Assembly (NCBI GenBank): GCA_029851415.1
Contig: CM056743.1
Coordinates: forward strand, 96,570,501-96,634,500
Direction: 5' to 3'
Length of the DNA stretch: 64,000 nt
Source: Eretmocerus hayati
Taxonomy: Eukaryota > Arthropoda > Insecta > Hymenoptera > Aphelinidae
The number at the start of each line of letters is the position of its first letter. Position 1 is the stretch's first letter. The notes beneath the pieces are model-generated. The model saw only the letters and a list, made by a program, of their open reading frames with translations. It was not told the origin of the DNA and did no database searches. Positions 13,741-25,230 of this stretch are shown here, in pieces. The position numbers and the translations under genes are program-made.

Positions 13741-15060
13741 AATTCTGCCCAGCAGTATTAAATTCGATTCAAATATATAAAATCGGGAAGAGTTCAATAC
13801 TGATAGTGAGTATTCAGAGGGATGGAATAACCATGCACCCACGATTTCAATTTGATTCTGTAGTATTCATCTCGATTGGTCAATCACGCAATGAGTGATT
13901 GGGTCATCATCGAGACCGATTGATGCAGTCGACTGAATGCTGCCCGGCAGGATTCAGACCGATAGCGTAACTCATCCTCAGAGCGTACCAAGCCTGCTCA
14001 GCAGTGTGGAATTGAATTAAAATACATGGAATTCAGAGGAGTTCGATACCGATTGTAAGTATTGAGGAGGATAGAGACCACTTTTCCACGATCGGTGTTC
14101 CATCCTATAGTATTAAGCTCGATTGGCCAATCACGCAATGAGTGATTGGGTCATCATTGAAATCGATTGAAGCAGTCGACTCGATGCTGCCCGGCAGGAT
14201 TCAGACCGATAGCGTAACTCATCCTCAGAGCGTACCAATCCTGCTCAGCAGTGTTGAATCCAATTGGAATACATGGAATTCAGAGGAGCTCGATACCGAT
14301 TGTAAGTATTGAAGAGGATAGAGACCACTTTTTCACGATCGATATTCCATCCTATAGTATTAAGCTCGGTTGGCCAATCACGCGATGAGTGATTGGGTCA
14401 TCATTGAAATCGATTGACGCAGTCGACTCAATGCTGCCTGGCAGGATTCAGACCGATAGCGTAACTCATCCTCAGAGCGTACCAATCCTGCTTAGCAGTG
14501 TTGAATTCAATTGAAATACATGGAATTTAGAGGAGCTCGATACCGATTGTAAGTATTGAGGAGGATAGAGACCACTTTTTCACGATCGGTATTCCATCCT
14601 ATAGTATTAGGCTCGATTGGCCAATCACGCAATGAGTGATTGGGTCGTCATTGAAATCGATTGACGCAGTCGACCCGGTGCTGCCTGACAGGATCCAGAC
14701 CGAAATTAAAACTCATCTTGAGGCCGTTCCAATCCTGCTCAGAAGTATTGAATTCGATTGAGATGTATGAAACCTAGAGGAGTTCAATACTGATTGTGAG
14801 TATTGAGAAGGATAGAACAACCATGTACCCACGATTCCAATCCGATTCTGTAGTATTCATCTCGATTCGTCAATCGCGCAATGAGTGATTGGGTCATCAT
14901 TGAAATCGATTAATGGAGTCGACTCAATGATGCCTGGCAGGATTCAGACCGATAGCGAAACTTATCCTAAGTCCATACCAATCCTGCTCAGCAGTATCGA
15001 ATCCGATCCAAATATATGAGAACTAGAGGAGTTCAATACTGATCGTAAGTATTGAGGAGG
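13740..15060. repeat. ~248-bp tandem repeat, inverse of 1-1260
   Basis: AATGAGTGATTGGGTC recurs five times about 248 bp apart (near 13.89, 14.14, 14.39, 14.63 and 14.88 kb), together with GGCAGGATTCAGACCGA in each unit. Confidence 0.8.
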
Positions 15061-15520
15061 ATAGAGACCATGCTCCAGTCATTCGGGATTGGTTAGGATA
15101 GACAATTAGTATCGTTCCGCAAATTGAATCAGTTTCTGAAGCATTGATCTTGATAAAGCAGTGGGAGACGGAATCTATCATATAATTAGATTGATTCCAA
15201 TACTGTATTGGTTCATTCAAACATATTGAACCAGGAAAGATCTTTCATCCATCCATCCGGATCTCATCCTATGCTGAATACTAGTATTGGATTATATTCG
15301 CTTACATCAATCCTTATCAACAGTATAGAATTCGATTGGCAGTTGTGATCTTAAATCTACAATTTAGGATTCAGCTAGATTGGGTCTCTGTTCGATTGAT
15401 CTGCATTGAATTTCAATACTGCTCTCGCCGGTTGAATGATAGAACCGATTGAAATGTATTCATCCTGATAGGATTCGATTGGTTATCAATCTATCTCAAT
15501 CGATCTTTTGCATCAGGGAT

Positions 15521-15640
15521 GTCCACATTTCTAAACGTTTCGGTAGCGTTTTGGAAACGTTTCCGGTTCCACATATTATCCATGCATGCAGATTGGCTTT
15601 ATGAGGTTTCTCTAGGACGTTTCAGAAACGTTTCAAAAAT
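15521..15640. repeat. AAACGTTTC palindrome cluster, right flank
   Basis: Directly after the foldback element come CTAAACGTTTCGG, GGAAACGTTTCCGG and GGACGTTTCAGAAACG. This mirrors the cluster before the element, so the element may sit inside a tract of this repeat, or the motif may belong to its outer ends. Confidence 0.55.
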
Positions 15641-16405
15641 GACGTACATTTGGATGGGCGCCGTGAGCGGTCGTAGCCGCCCATTGCTACCATGAGGCGT
15701 TTTTAGCGGGATCCAAGGCAGCGTGTCGCCGTGAAAAATTGTCAACGGCAGGTGACAAAGTTAGAAAGATTGGTGATGTCTGGTGCGAGTGAGCAATAAT
15801 TCTGACTCAAGTATGGAGACATTTAATTTATTTGACTAATTCATATGCAAGTATTTCGAATACAATTAGTCCCGGTTTACGCTTCGGCGAGTCCTCGTCA
15901 TGGGTTTTTAAGGATTCGTGAGCTAGCTCAGAAACTCGACACATAATTCAAATGACATTAGTTTATAAAACATCCTGATTTCGTTTGGTACATGCGCAAG
16001 TAGATAACCTTAGCAATCGCTAGTGACAACATGATGCTCGATGTGTAGGCAAGGGAATATTTGTCATCGTGCGTAATAACGCCAACGATCAGGAGCTACA
16101 TATTCTCAATTCTCGGGTGGATTTTGGCGCAATCACAGCCTGAGCGAGTTAGTTTTTGAATGATAATTGATTCGTTGCCCGATGATAGTGCGCAAAATCA
16201 CGTTGCCATAAGTGAAATATCCACTCGTTCGCCGAGTTTCTTAGGTTGCATTTTCACGCTGGCGATTCTTCGCCATTTGTGTAAGAGAGAACGACTTATA
16301 CAACTTTCCCTCACACCAATGACGAAGATCGCTTGCCGCGGCGAAGAATCGCCACCGCGAGAATGCAGCTTGACTCATAGATAATAGATACTAGAATGAA
16401 TAGTA
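15641..16405. other. No gene seen
   Basis: Unique-looking sequence with no supported coding frame, RNA gene or obvious repeat. It is locally GC-richer near 15655-15740. Confidence 0.5.
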
Positions 16406-17362
16406 AGGTAAGTGTACCCAACTTGCCTCTGTACCCAACTTGCCCCCATATGCCGATCTCAGGGATGGGTACTCCTTGGCCTCCCGGCAATTTTTTTTCA
16501 CGTTTGTTATGTTGAAATATGAGAAAGTGAGTAGTTTGCGTCGACCCCGAATCATTCCTGCGTTCTCCAAAGAATCTAAAGTGATTTTTCTATTTTTTGT
16601 GATTGCTTAGCTAAGGAAGCACCGAGGGAATTGCGTTCAGTGAAATCGGTGCCAAATTCTTTGAGTTCAACCAATCTTAACGTACTTTAACGCATTCGAT
16701 CCCTTGTTTCAAGACCTTCAAAATCCATTTTTTAAAATTGCAAAATTTGAATATGGAGCTGTTTTATATGCAAAACACGGAGACGATTCGTAAACAAGGA
16801 TGCCAACATCAGAATGTACCTAACATGCCCCCATATGTTTATCTTGATAGGGCGTGCAGAACGACTTTTTTCACCACTCGGACCGTGTTTATCACGTCAA
16901 AATAGGTGAGAAATAGTGTTTCGAACCACCGAAAAGCTCCAAATGTGCCTGCACGGCGATGAAAACACTTTATCGCCGATTTCCATCATTTATTTCGGAA
17001 GAATTGAGACAGTTCGGCTCCAATTGATCCAAATTGAACGTAGTTTAGTGCATTTCGAAGGTCTTCAAACAAACTTTGAAATTAGTTAAAGCACGTTGAG
17101 AATCGTTCAAGTGAACCAAAATTATTAAGAAAAAGGCTTAATGGGGGCAAGTTGGGTACACACTTTTGTAAACTCTCAAAAATCACCTTTTGGGAGAATT
17201 CAAACAGTTTGGCTCCAGTTGGTTTAAATTGGATGTACTTTAACTCATTTTGAAGGTCCCAAGACAAGCTTTAAAATGAGCCAAGGTACGTTGAAAAATA
17301 TGGAGATGGGCCAAAGTTATTAAGAAAATGGCTCGATGGGGGCAAGTTGGGTACACTGACCT
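16406..17362. mobile_element. Tc1/mariner-type MITE (957 bp)
   Basis: The left end reads AGGTAAGTGTACCCAACTTG and the right end, inverted, reads AGGTCAGTGTACCCAACTTG. Each end is bordered by TA (16404-16405 and 17363-17364), the target duplication typical of Tc1/mariner elements. Extra internal copies of GTACCCAACTTGCCCCCAT occur near 16432 and, inverted, near 17141. No transposase frame remains. Confidence 0.75.
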
Positions 17363-17497
17363 TAGTATGACTTACTCATATGGGAACAGTATATGTCCTA
17401 AAAATTAGGCGATAGTAAACGGGCATGTTACGGCCGTCATAGATACTCGAAAATAACTCAGAAGAAATGTTTATTCGTTCACCGATTGGCTCAATCA

Positions 17498-17634
17498 TTA
17501 GGTTCATTCGATTACGCCGGTCAGACCAACTCAGACTAGGTGTGACAATCGGATTTCCCTTTCTAACTTTATGAGAAAGAGAGAAAGGCCCGTTGATCTC
17601 ACCAGGTCTGCCCGCCGTAATCGAATGAACCTAA
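17498..17634. mobile_element. 137-bp palindromic MITE
   Basis: The left end TTAGGTTCATTCGATTACG is matched by the inverted right end CGTAATCGAATGAACCTAA. The ends continue in partial complementarity (GGTCAGACC against GGTCTGCC). No coding capacity; superfamily unassigned. Confidence 0.75.
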
Positions 17635-17772
17635 TATTCACGGCATCGAGGAACGTTAATAGTTCAGCAAATGTAGCCCAATATGAGTAGTGGAAGTAAT
17701 CACATTAGACGTCAAAAATATTGCAAACGCTAATTGCATCATATCTTTTGGAGCGCCACGTGAAGTTTTCAG

Positions 17773-18435
17773 CAAAGAAAATCTGAGCAACGTTGTGCAG
17801 TAGCAGTAAGTTTCACGTTTGTTCAAGATAAAGATGTATACACTTTAGACTCTGTGATTTACAGCCACACGACCACATACATTATTCTAGTGATATTAGG
17901 TTTTCGATATTTGTCGATTGATTTAACAAAAGCTGACTTAAACCTACGACAAATTTTTTTCTCGTTAAATTTTCTCCTATGCACTATTAGACACTGTAAC
18001 TTAGTATTAGTTTGAGCTAAAGCTGGTACAGCTCTGACGGATAGTGCTTGCAAGAACCTGCGTGGAACTCCGTAGTAGGAACAAGTAACACAGCAAAGAA
18101 AATCTGAGCAACGTTGTGCAGTAGCAACAAGTTTCACGTTTGTTCAAGATAAAGTTGTATACACTTTACACTCTGTGATTTACAGCCACACGACCACATA
18201 CATGATTATAATGATATTAGGTTTTCGATATTCATCGATTGATTTTACCAAAGGCTGACTCAAACCTACGACAAATTTTTTTCTCGTAAAATTTTTTCCT
18301 ATGCACTATTAGACACTGTAACTTAGTATTAGTTTGAGCTAAAGCTGGTACAGCTCTGACGGATAGTGCTTGCAAGAACCTGCGTGGAACTCCGTAGTAG
18401 GAACAAGTAGCCGATTCATCGAAACCTAGCCTCAT
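17773..18435. repeat. Tandem duplication, two ~318-bp units
   Basis: AGCAAAGAAAATCTGAGCAACG near 17773 recurs near 18091, and the following ~300 bp is almost identical in both units. Each unit carries a related minus-strand frame (92 and 67 codons). I recognise no domain. They could be degenerate exons of the minus-strand gene that starts upstream, but no splice frame could be established. Confidence 0.7.
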
Positions 18436-19377
18436 ACAACAACAAGATTCTACGTGTCTACAAATATCAGGTCCACGTAAGTTTCTTCAAGTGATTCGTC
18501 CCAGAGGCTTTTGCCTTCTGCCTCCACCACGTTCTGGATCCATCGGTGAGACAATGCATACCCAATTAGCATCACTTCAGATGCTTCTTCGTCTTGTTTT
18601 AGGCGCTGTCATCATTGACCCGGTGGTGCGCCCGCCTTCCCCCATTGTAGTGGCAATTTCCACCAATTGCCGTCGCAAGTATATATCTCGCCCTGATCCT
18701 TTTGGGACACCCCTCAACCATTTCATTCCAACATTCTCAGGATCTGTAAATCGCAAAATGGAAAATGTATTTATTTATTTATCTATTTCAATTAACGGCA
18801 AGAAGGCTTCAACGAATTTGTCAACGATTGGCTACATTAGAGAACATTACGAAATAAAACTCATAATAATCTGTGGAAAATTGATTCCCAACTGATAATC
18901 ATTAATGCAATCTACCATTGCAAACATTTTTATCCATATTCTAATAGATTCCAGCTTACTAATTTTTTGAGCTGTAATAATGAATGCTTAGAGAGCTTAG
19001 ATCACGAGAAAAATAGTTGCTTTCTCACGGGCGTAGTTTGATTTCGCAAATGTTCTCACATATTTGATCATCGCTGAACCCATTGACGTATATTATCGTA
19101 ACCCATTATAATGCTACGGCACCGGGCTGCGAATGACAGGCATACGTAAGGCACTTTGCAAAAGGCATAAATTATAGTATATATTAATCGCATCAAAGGA
19201 CTGTTTACTCTACAAATTCGGATGCGGAAGTTTGCGCGTTTCATCAATTATCCTCAACTTTCAATTAACGAGATGCACTGCAAAACATCACACTACCCCG
19301 ACGCAAAATAAATTAGCCTACCCAACGTCATCCTACAGGCGTACCCCCTTCCCCCTATCACACAAACTACAATTTAC
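18436..19377. other. No gene firmly supported
   Basis: A plus-strand frame of 134 codons (18491-18895) begins in moderately GC-rich sequence, but it has no recognisable domain and ends in AT-rich repeats. Further 3' exons of the minus-strand gene at 19378-23083 may lie here, but I cannot place them. Confidence 0.4.
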
Positions 19378-22300
19378 CTGAAACCGGCATTATGTGAACT
19401 GTCACTTCTATGGCATCTTCAATATCATCGCCAGTGCATGGGACTTTTAGGTAGAATTCCCCAACCACATCGCTTTCTACGGCATCATCCGCAGAGCCCT
19501 GGCACACGGTCATGTGCAACTTGGCGCTGATAGGGTGCGGATTAACGTGGAGAGCTGACACCGTCTTCTGCGTGACCTTCTCGGCATAAGCTGGTTCATC
19601 CATGCAAAAAGAGATGAGTATATAATTCATTCAACTATCCCTTGCACATCATCCAAACTTGATAATACTGATGATACCTCTATCAGGACAATCATCCTCA
19701 AGCCTCCGCTTCTTTCTCTCCCGTGAAGAGTTCTGGGAGCCGTTGATCCATCTCCTTCCTATAAGCATTGCATCGTCCTGATCGCTGCCGTCCTCTGAAG
19801 ATATAGCTATTCCAGAATCATTATCACTCGACTTCCACATTGGCTCCACTGGCATCAACTCGTCCATGTACCCGGTATCTGCGCAATATAATTGGGACAG
19901 CCAATTTACTTTCGCGTGCCTTGCTCATTCATGTTACCCATCGCTCCTCGCCCGTGTGGAATACTCCGACTACTCGAAGAAGGAGCCTCTCTCTCCTCGT
20001 ATAAGCCTATACAACGCTCTTCCGCCAATGGCATTGGTTCGTCCTTGTCACCATCACCTATTATACCGATTTTATCATTGCACGTCAAAATAAACATCAC
20101 ATAATTTACCACACCATGAGAAGAAGCGCCGAATAATGTGCGTACCTGCCGCGTCCCCGCCATTAATGCTTCCTACGCTTTTTGCTGCTGCAACGAAACC
20201 ATCCTCATCATTGATCCATATGTCCCCGTCGACCAGCATCAAGTCACTCGCCTCTCCTGTACCTGAGAATCACAAATCAAGCAAGTACCAAAGCTGATTT
20301 CGCAAACATATTCGTTTGCTCAAGCAATCACTCTCAGAATTTGATGTCACTGACTCTTACCAGCACCATATGCCACACGACTGTCGTGAAACTCATCATC
20401 ACTATCCTGGGCACAATGGTCGTTCATGGTGTCGTCGTCGCTGGTATCATAGTCGGCTGCGATAAGCAGGAGCCTGGCCCGGAGCTCATCGTATCTCTCT
20501 GCAAATTGAGAAAAAATTGTGCTTTTATGAGTATAGTCGATACTGAGGCGTGGGGGGAGTGTAAATCCCGCCCGATACTGCGAGCGGTGCAAGTGAGGCA
20601 AGGGAAAAATACTATGAATATGATACACAGACGAGACGCGAATGATGAGTACTCGCCATGACCTTTGCCAGTGCGCGACGAGCGGGTGAGGCAAGAAAGA
20701 AAAGTACCCACAATATCATTCACGCTCACTTACATTACATGTCCATTTGAAACATTGATTCTTATATATATGCGTTCATGCACTTTATACCTCTTCCCCA
20801 ACCTGATCGCAAACTATAGCATTTCGGGCCGACGGCTCGTGCACGGACAGATTTTCACGATATAAATTGAGATACTGGTATGAGAATAATTACCCTACAT
20901 GGCAGCTTTCGTGGGACGCGCCAACTTCCACGGGCATATGGGGCAGTTTTTCCCTGTATCGAGCAGATGGTTACTCTCGTGCCACTCATGGTGGTTCTCC
21001 CGTAATATCGAAATCACCGCGACTAAGAATCCAGGCGATTCGGGAAGATACAAATGACCTTACCAGTTTGCATGCTCCAACCTCGATCGAAATCCAGCCA
21101 TCTTCAGCAGGACAATGCGAACGATGTGAACATTTTCTAAGCAAAATCGATGGGACAGCATTGGGTGAGCAAAATCAAACGACGAAAATAATCTGGATTC
21201 TAGGTCGTTCAGCCGAGCATAGCCAGAGCTATGCGAACTTCTTATCGGAAGGTTGACGCGAGGCACGACAAAAAAGTACACAAGCTTCCGCTGCTGCACG
21301 CGATATACCTGTAAGGCACGAGAAATAAGTGCCACCGCTCATTGCGCTCACCTTAGCTGTGTCACATGTACCATACTATCAGATTCCAATTTTCAGTTTG
21401 TTTTATATTTTAAGACAACCTTGAACAATTCCCGGATTCTAGGACGTTCAGCTATGCCACCATTTCCTCAGAAAGTCAGTTTGAATTGAATAATCACGAG
21501 CCATGCATAGCCAGAGCTACGCGAACATCGTATCGAAAGCTTGACGCGAGGTACGACAAAAAAGTACACAAGCTTCCGCTGCTGCACGCGATATACCAGT
21601 GAGGCAAGTAAAATAAGTGCCACCGCTCATTGCGCTCACCTTTGCTGAGTAACATCTACCATACTATCAGATTTCAATTTTCAGTTTGTTACATATTTTA
21701 AGACAACCTTGACAAAAAACCGGATTTTAGGGAGTTCAGCTATGCCACAAGTTCCTCGAGAAGTCAGTTTGAATTCAAGAATCTCGAACCATGCATAGCC
21801 AGAGCTACGCGAACTTCTTATCGAAAGGTTGACGCGATGCACGACAAAAAAGTACACAAGCTTCCGTTGCTGCACGCGATATACCAGTGAGGCACGAAAA
21901 ATATGTGCCACCGCTCATTGCTCTCACTTTTGCTGTGTCACATCTACCATACTATCAGATTTTAATGTTTATCTTGTGACATATTTTAAGACAACCTTGA
22001 CAAAAAACCGGATTCTGGGGAGTTCAGCTATGCCACAATTTCCTCAGAAAGTCAGTTTGAATTTCCAGAACCTCGAGCCATGCACAGCCAGAGCTACGCG
22101 AGATTCTTATCGAAAGGTGAACGCGAGGCACGACAAAAAAGTACACAAGCTTCCGTTGCTGCACGCGATATACCAGTGAGGCACGAGAAATAAGTGCCAC
22201 CGCTCATTGCTCTCACTTTTGCTGTGTCTTATCTACCATACTATCAGATTGCAATTTTCGGTCCGTTACATATTTTAAGACAACCTTGAAAAATTTACGG

Positions 22301-23083
22301 ATTCTAGGACGTTTAGCTATGCCACAATTTCCTCAGAAAGTCAGTTTGAATCGAATAATCACGAGCCATGCATAGCCAGAGCTACGCGAACTTCTTATCG
22401 GAAGGTTGACGCGAGGCACGACAAAAAAGTACACAAGCTTCCGTTGCTGCACGCGATATACCAGTGAGGCACGAGAAATATGTGCCACCACTCATTGCGC
22501 TCACCTTTGCTGAGTCACATCTACCATACTATCAGATTTCAATTTTCAGTTTGTGACATATTTTAAGAACACCTTGACAAAAATCCGGACTCCAGGAAGT
22601 TCAGCTATGCCACAATTCCCTCAGAAAGTCAGTTTGGATTTCCAGAATCTCGAGCTATGCATAGCCAGAGCTACGCGAACTCCTTATCGAAAGGTTGACG
22701 CGAGGCACGACAAAAAAGTACACAAGCTTCCGCTGCTGCACGCGATATACCAGTGAGGCACGAAAAATAAGTGCCACCGCTCATTGCGCTCACCTTTGCT
22801 GAGTCACATCGACCATACTCTCTGATTGTTAATTTTATCCTGTTGCATATTTTAAGACAACCTCGAAAAATATTCGGAATATAGGTCGTTCAGCTATGCC
22901 TCACCTGCTGAGTCGAGGATTTCTTCAGAATCCGGCAGCCGGGCACGTTCTGGGTGCTGCCGTAGGCGCGCCAATTTTTCTCGATCACGAGAACTCGCAT
23001 CAATCGGCCACCAATATCTCCGCGTTCCTCGTGCTCCATCAGAACTCTCAAACCACGACTCCGGGACAATCCGGAACTCATTT
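19378..23083 (-). CDS. Spliced gene, DUF4806-associated N-terminal-like domain (partial, six exons)
   Basis: Six minus-strand exons fit canonical sites: 22905-23083, 20361-20498, 20146-20262, 19938-20057, 19678-19878 and 19378-19590. All five visible introns are GT-AG and all fall in phase 1, so the frame stays open through about 322 codons; that consistency is the main evidence. The first visible exon carries EFRIVPESWF and, further on, RRYWWPID. This resembles the N-terminal domain found with DUF4806 in many insect proteins (an IVP-x2-W then YWP pattern), which are of unknown function. The middle exons are acidic and serine-rich (DYDTSDDD) with a basic stretch (RERKKRRLEDD) that could be a nuclear signal. 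The first exon and the 3' end are not identified, and no DUF4806 domain is seen. The exon beginning at 23083 could instead begin at 23089. Confidence 0.6.
21200..22895. repeat. 288-bp satellite, six units, inside an intron
   Basis: CAAGCTTCCG recurs at 21281, 21569, 21857, 22146, 22434 and 22723, a period of 288-289 bp. Units also share GCTATGCCACAATTTCCTCA and GCCACCGCTCATTGCGCTCA. The whole array lies in the intron between the exons at 20361-20498 and 22905-23083. Frames of 76-129 codons within it are repeat read-through. Confidence 0.85.
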
Positions 23084-23938
23084 CTGCACCTTATTAAGAA
23101 GAATCGCTGCATCGTGTTGGATCACAGTGCACTACTAATATCAAAAAATGGGCGCAATCTAGCCCGAAGCTCAATCTGACACTATTACTCTGCAGTTATC
23201 GAGAAATAGTAAAACGCTCCTACACGCTCTTCCACGTGCTGATGGCACACCGCCGCATTAAGGACTGCAGTGCACATGGGCCACCGCCGCTCGAGGCCCT
23301 GTCAGCCAATCACAGCGCGTCTCTCCATGGGCCTTTCCCCCTACTATTTTCCTTTCTGTCTTTTCACGCATCCCATCCGTAGCACCTATACAGGATCTGC
23401 AGAGTAAACAAACACAGACCCTCGCACGTGCATTCTCTATGCCTTTCTTATCTGGTAAATCTCGGCCCGACTTCCTCATCCTTTCTTTCCCACGTGGCCT
23501 TTCGCCCTTGTGCCTCGTTTTTTTCTTTTTTTTTTGTTTCCTCAATCACTTTCTCTTGCCGATTTTCTCTCAACTAACACACACCAAATCGCACTTCTGA
23601 TTTCTCAAGGCCACTTTTCAAGTAAGCCATTCACTCCCCTCCCTCATCACATTGCACGGAAAACACCACACATTCGTATGATCATAAAGCTAATGTATAT
23701 ATCATCTTGGTTCTTTTACACTCGCTTTTACTCTGGTCACGAAAATTTTGGGATCATATTATGTATGAGTTCGGTTCCATGGAGGGATCCGAAAAACAAT
23801 ACCAACACCAAACGTAAAGATAATTCCCAATCCGTCATCTTTCTCTGCTGAAAACTTTGGCTGCGTATGTTCTCATGCTCCGAAATACTCGTGATTTTGG
23901 CGTAGAATAATGATAAAAGCGCGGGTCGAATTCGAAAA
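23084..23938. other. No gene placed; likely 5' region of the minus-strand gene
   Basis: Includes a C/T-rich stretch (about 23330-23600). The upstream exon or exons of the gene at 19378-23083 should lie here or beyond, but no frame is convincing. Confidence 0.4.
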
Positions 23939-24317
23939 CTGTGTACTAGGGTGGTCCTTATTTCCCAAGCTTCACAGATCCTTTCTCCCCCCCTCTGGAT
24001 ACCTTCTTTGAGCCGAGAAAACATGGGGAAAATTTTCCCCGAGCCCCTAGAGAGTGATTTAATGGTGCCTCAAAGATCATCTTGCTTTGAAACTCAAGTA
24101 AAAATAACGCTTTTTGTGATTTTTCTGTCCCTATGTTCGAGCTCTTGAAACTTAGTGTTTCTTAGCGAATGTAAAAGTGGGGATACATGTTCCCACGTGA
24201 AATTTGATGCTGAATCGAATTTCATCGTGACATGTAAACTAGGATGCCACCCAATACTCGTCAATTGCGTTTTCCGACGCGGAAAACATTTTTAGCGCGA
24301 CTTCTTCATCTCATTCG

Positions 24318-25230
24318 AGTGTCTCAGGCGTCACTCACTCCCTCAAGATTGATCTGAACCACCTATTTTCATGTAAAAAAAGACGCTGAATTGGAATCCA
24401 TCGTTGTTTCCTAGTTATTATGTCGCCCATCGTGAGGGAAATGCATTTTTCCACCGAGAAAGCGACTTAAGCGAGTCTTTCACGCCCGAATCGAGTGTCT
24501 CAGGCGTCACTCACTCTCTCGGGATCAATTCGAACGACCTAATTTCATGTAGAAAAACACGCTAAATAAGAATTCATCCTTATTTCCTAGGTATAATGTC
24601 GGCTACGTGAGAAAAATGCGCTTTTCCACCGAGAAAGTACCTTAAGCGAGTCTTCCACGGCCGAATCGAGTGTCTCAGGCGTCACTCACTCTCTCAAGAT
24701 TAATCTAAACCACCTAATTTCATGTAAAAAAACCCGCTGGATTGGGATCCATTGTTATTCACCAGGTATAATGTCACCTGACGTGAGAAAAATGTGTTTT
24801 TCCACCAAGGAAGCTACCTAAGCTCATCTTTCACGCGGGAATCGAGTGTCTCAGGCGTCACTCACTTTCTCGAGATTGATCATAACGGCCTGATTTCATG
24901 TAAAGAAACCACGTTGAATCAAAATTCATCGTTATTTCTCAGGTACAACGACGTTCAACGTGAGAAAAATCCGTTTTTCCACTGAGAAAGCACCATAAGC
25001 GCGTCCATCACGCGGGAATCGAGTGTCTCAGGCTTCACTCACTTCCTCGAGATTGATCTTGATGACCTGATCCCATGTAAAAAACCACGTTGAATCGAAA
25101 TTCATCATCATTTCTCAGTAACAACGATGCTTAACGTGGAACAGATGCGTTTTTCCACCCAGAAAGCATCCTAAGCGCATCTTCCACCCCCGAATTGAGT
25201 GTCTCAGGCGTCACTCACTCTCTCGAGACT
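24318..25230. repeat. ~178-bp tandem units, left foldback arm
   Basis: GAGTGTCTCAGGCGTCACTC recurs near 24318, 24500, 24669, 24846, 25019 and 25197. Confidence 0.75.

Larger units (their letters stand above)
9176..15520. mobile_element. Foldback / tandem-repeat element, right copy (complete)
   Basis: The element begins ATCCCTGCTGCAAAAG and ends CTTTTGCATCAGGGAT, giving terminal inverted repeats of about 30 bp that continue as CGATTGAGATA. The interior holds a ~162-bp array (about 9.5-13.7 kb) and five ~248-bp units (about 13.74-15.06 kb), all in reverse orientation to 1-4084. About 260 bp of unrelated sequence (9935-10195) interrupts the array. There is no transposase frame, so it is non-autonomous. 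I see no clear target duplication. Confidence 0.65.

Noticed and set aside
18491..18895. 134-codon plus-strand frame
   Set aside because: No recognisable domain, partly AT-rich low complexity, no splice or homology support.
21829..22756. Repeated frames containing KKVHKLPLLHAIYQ
   Set aside because: They are the 288-bp satellite read in one frame, not a protein family.
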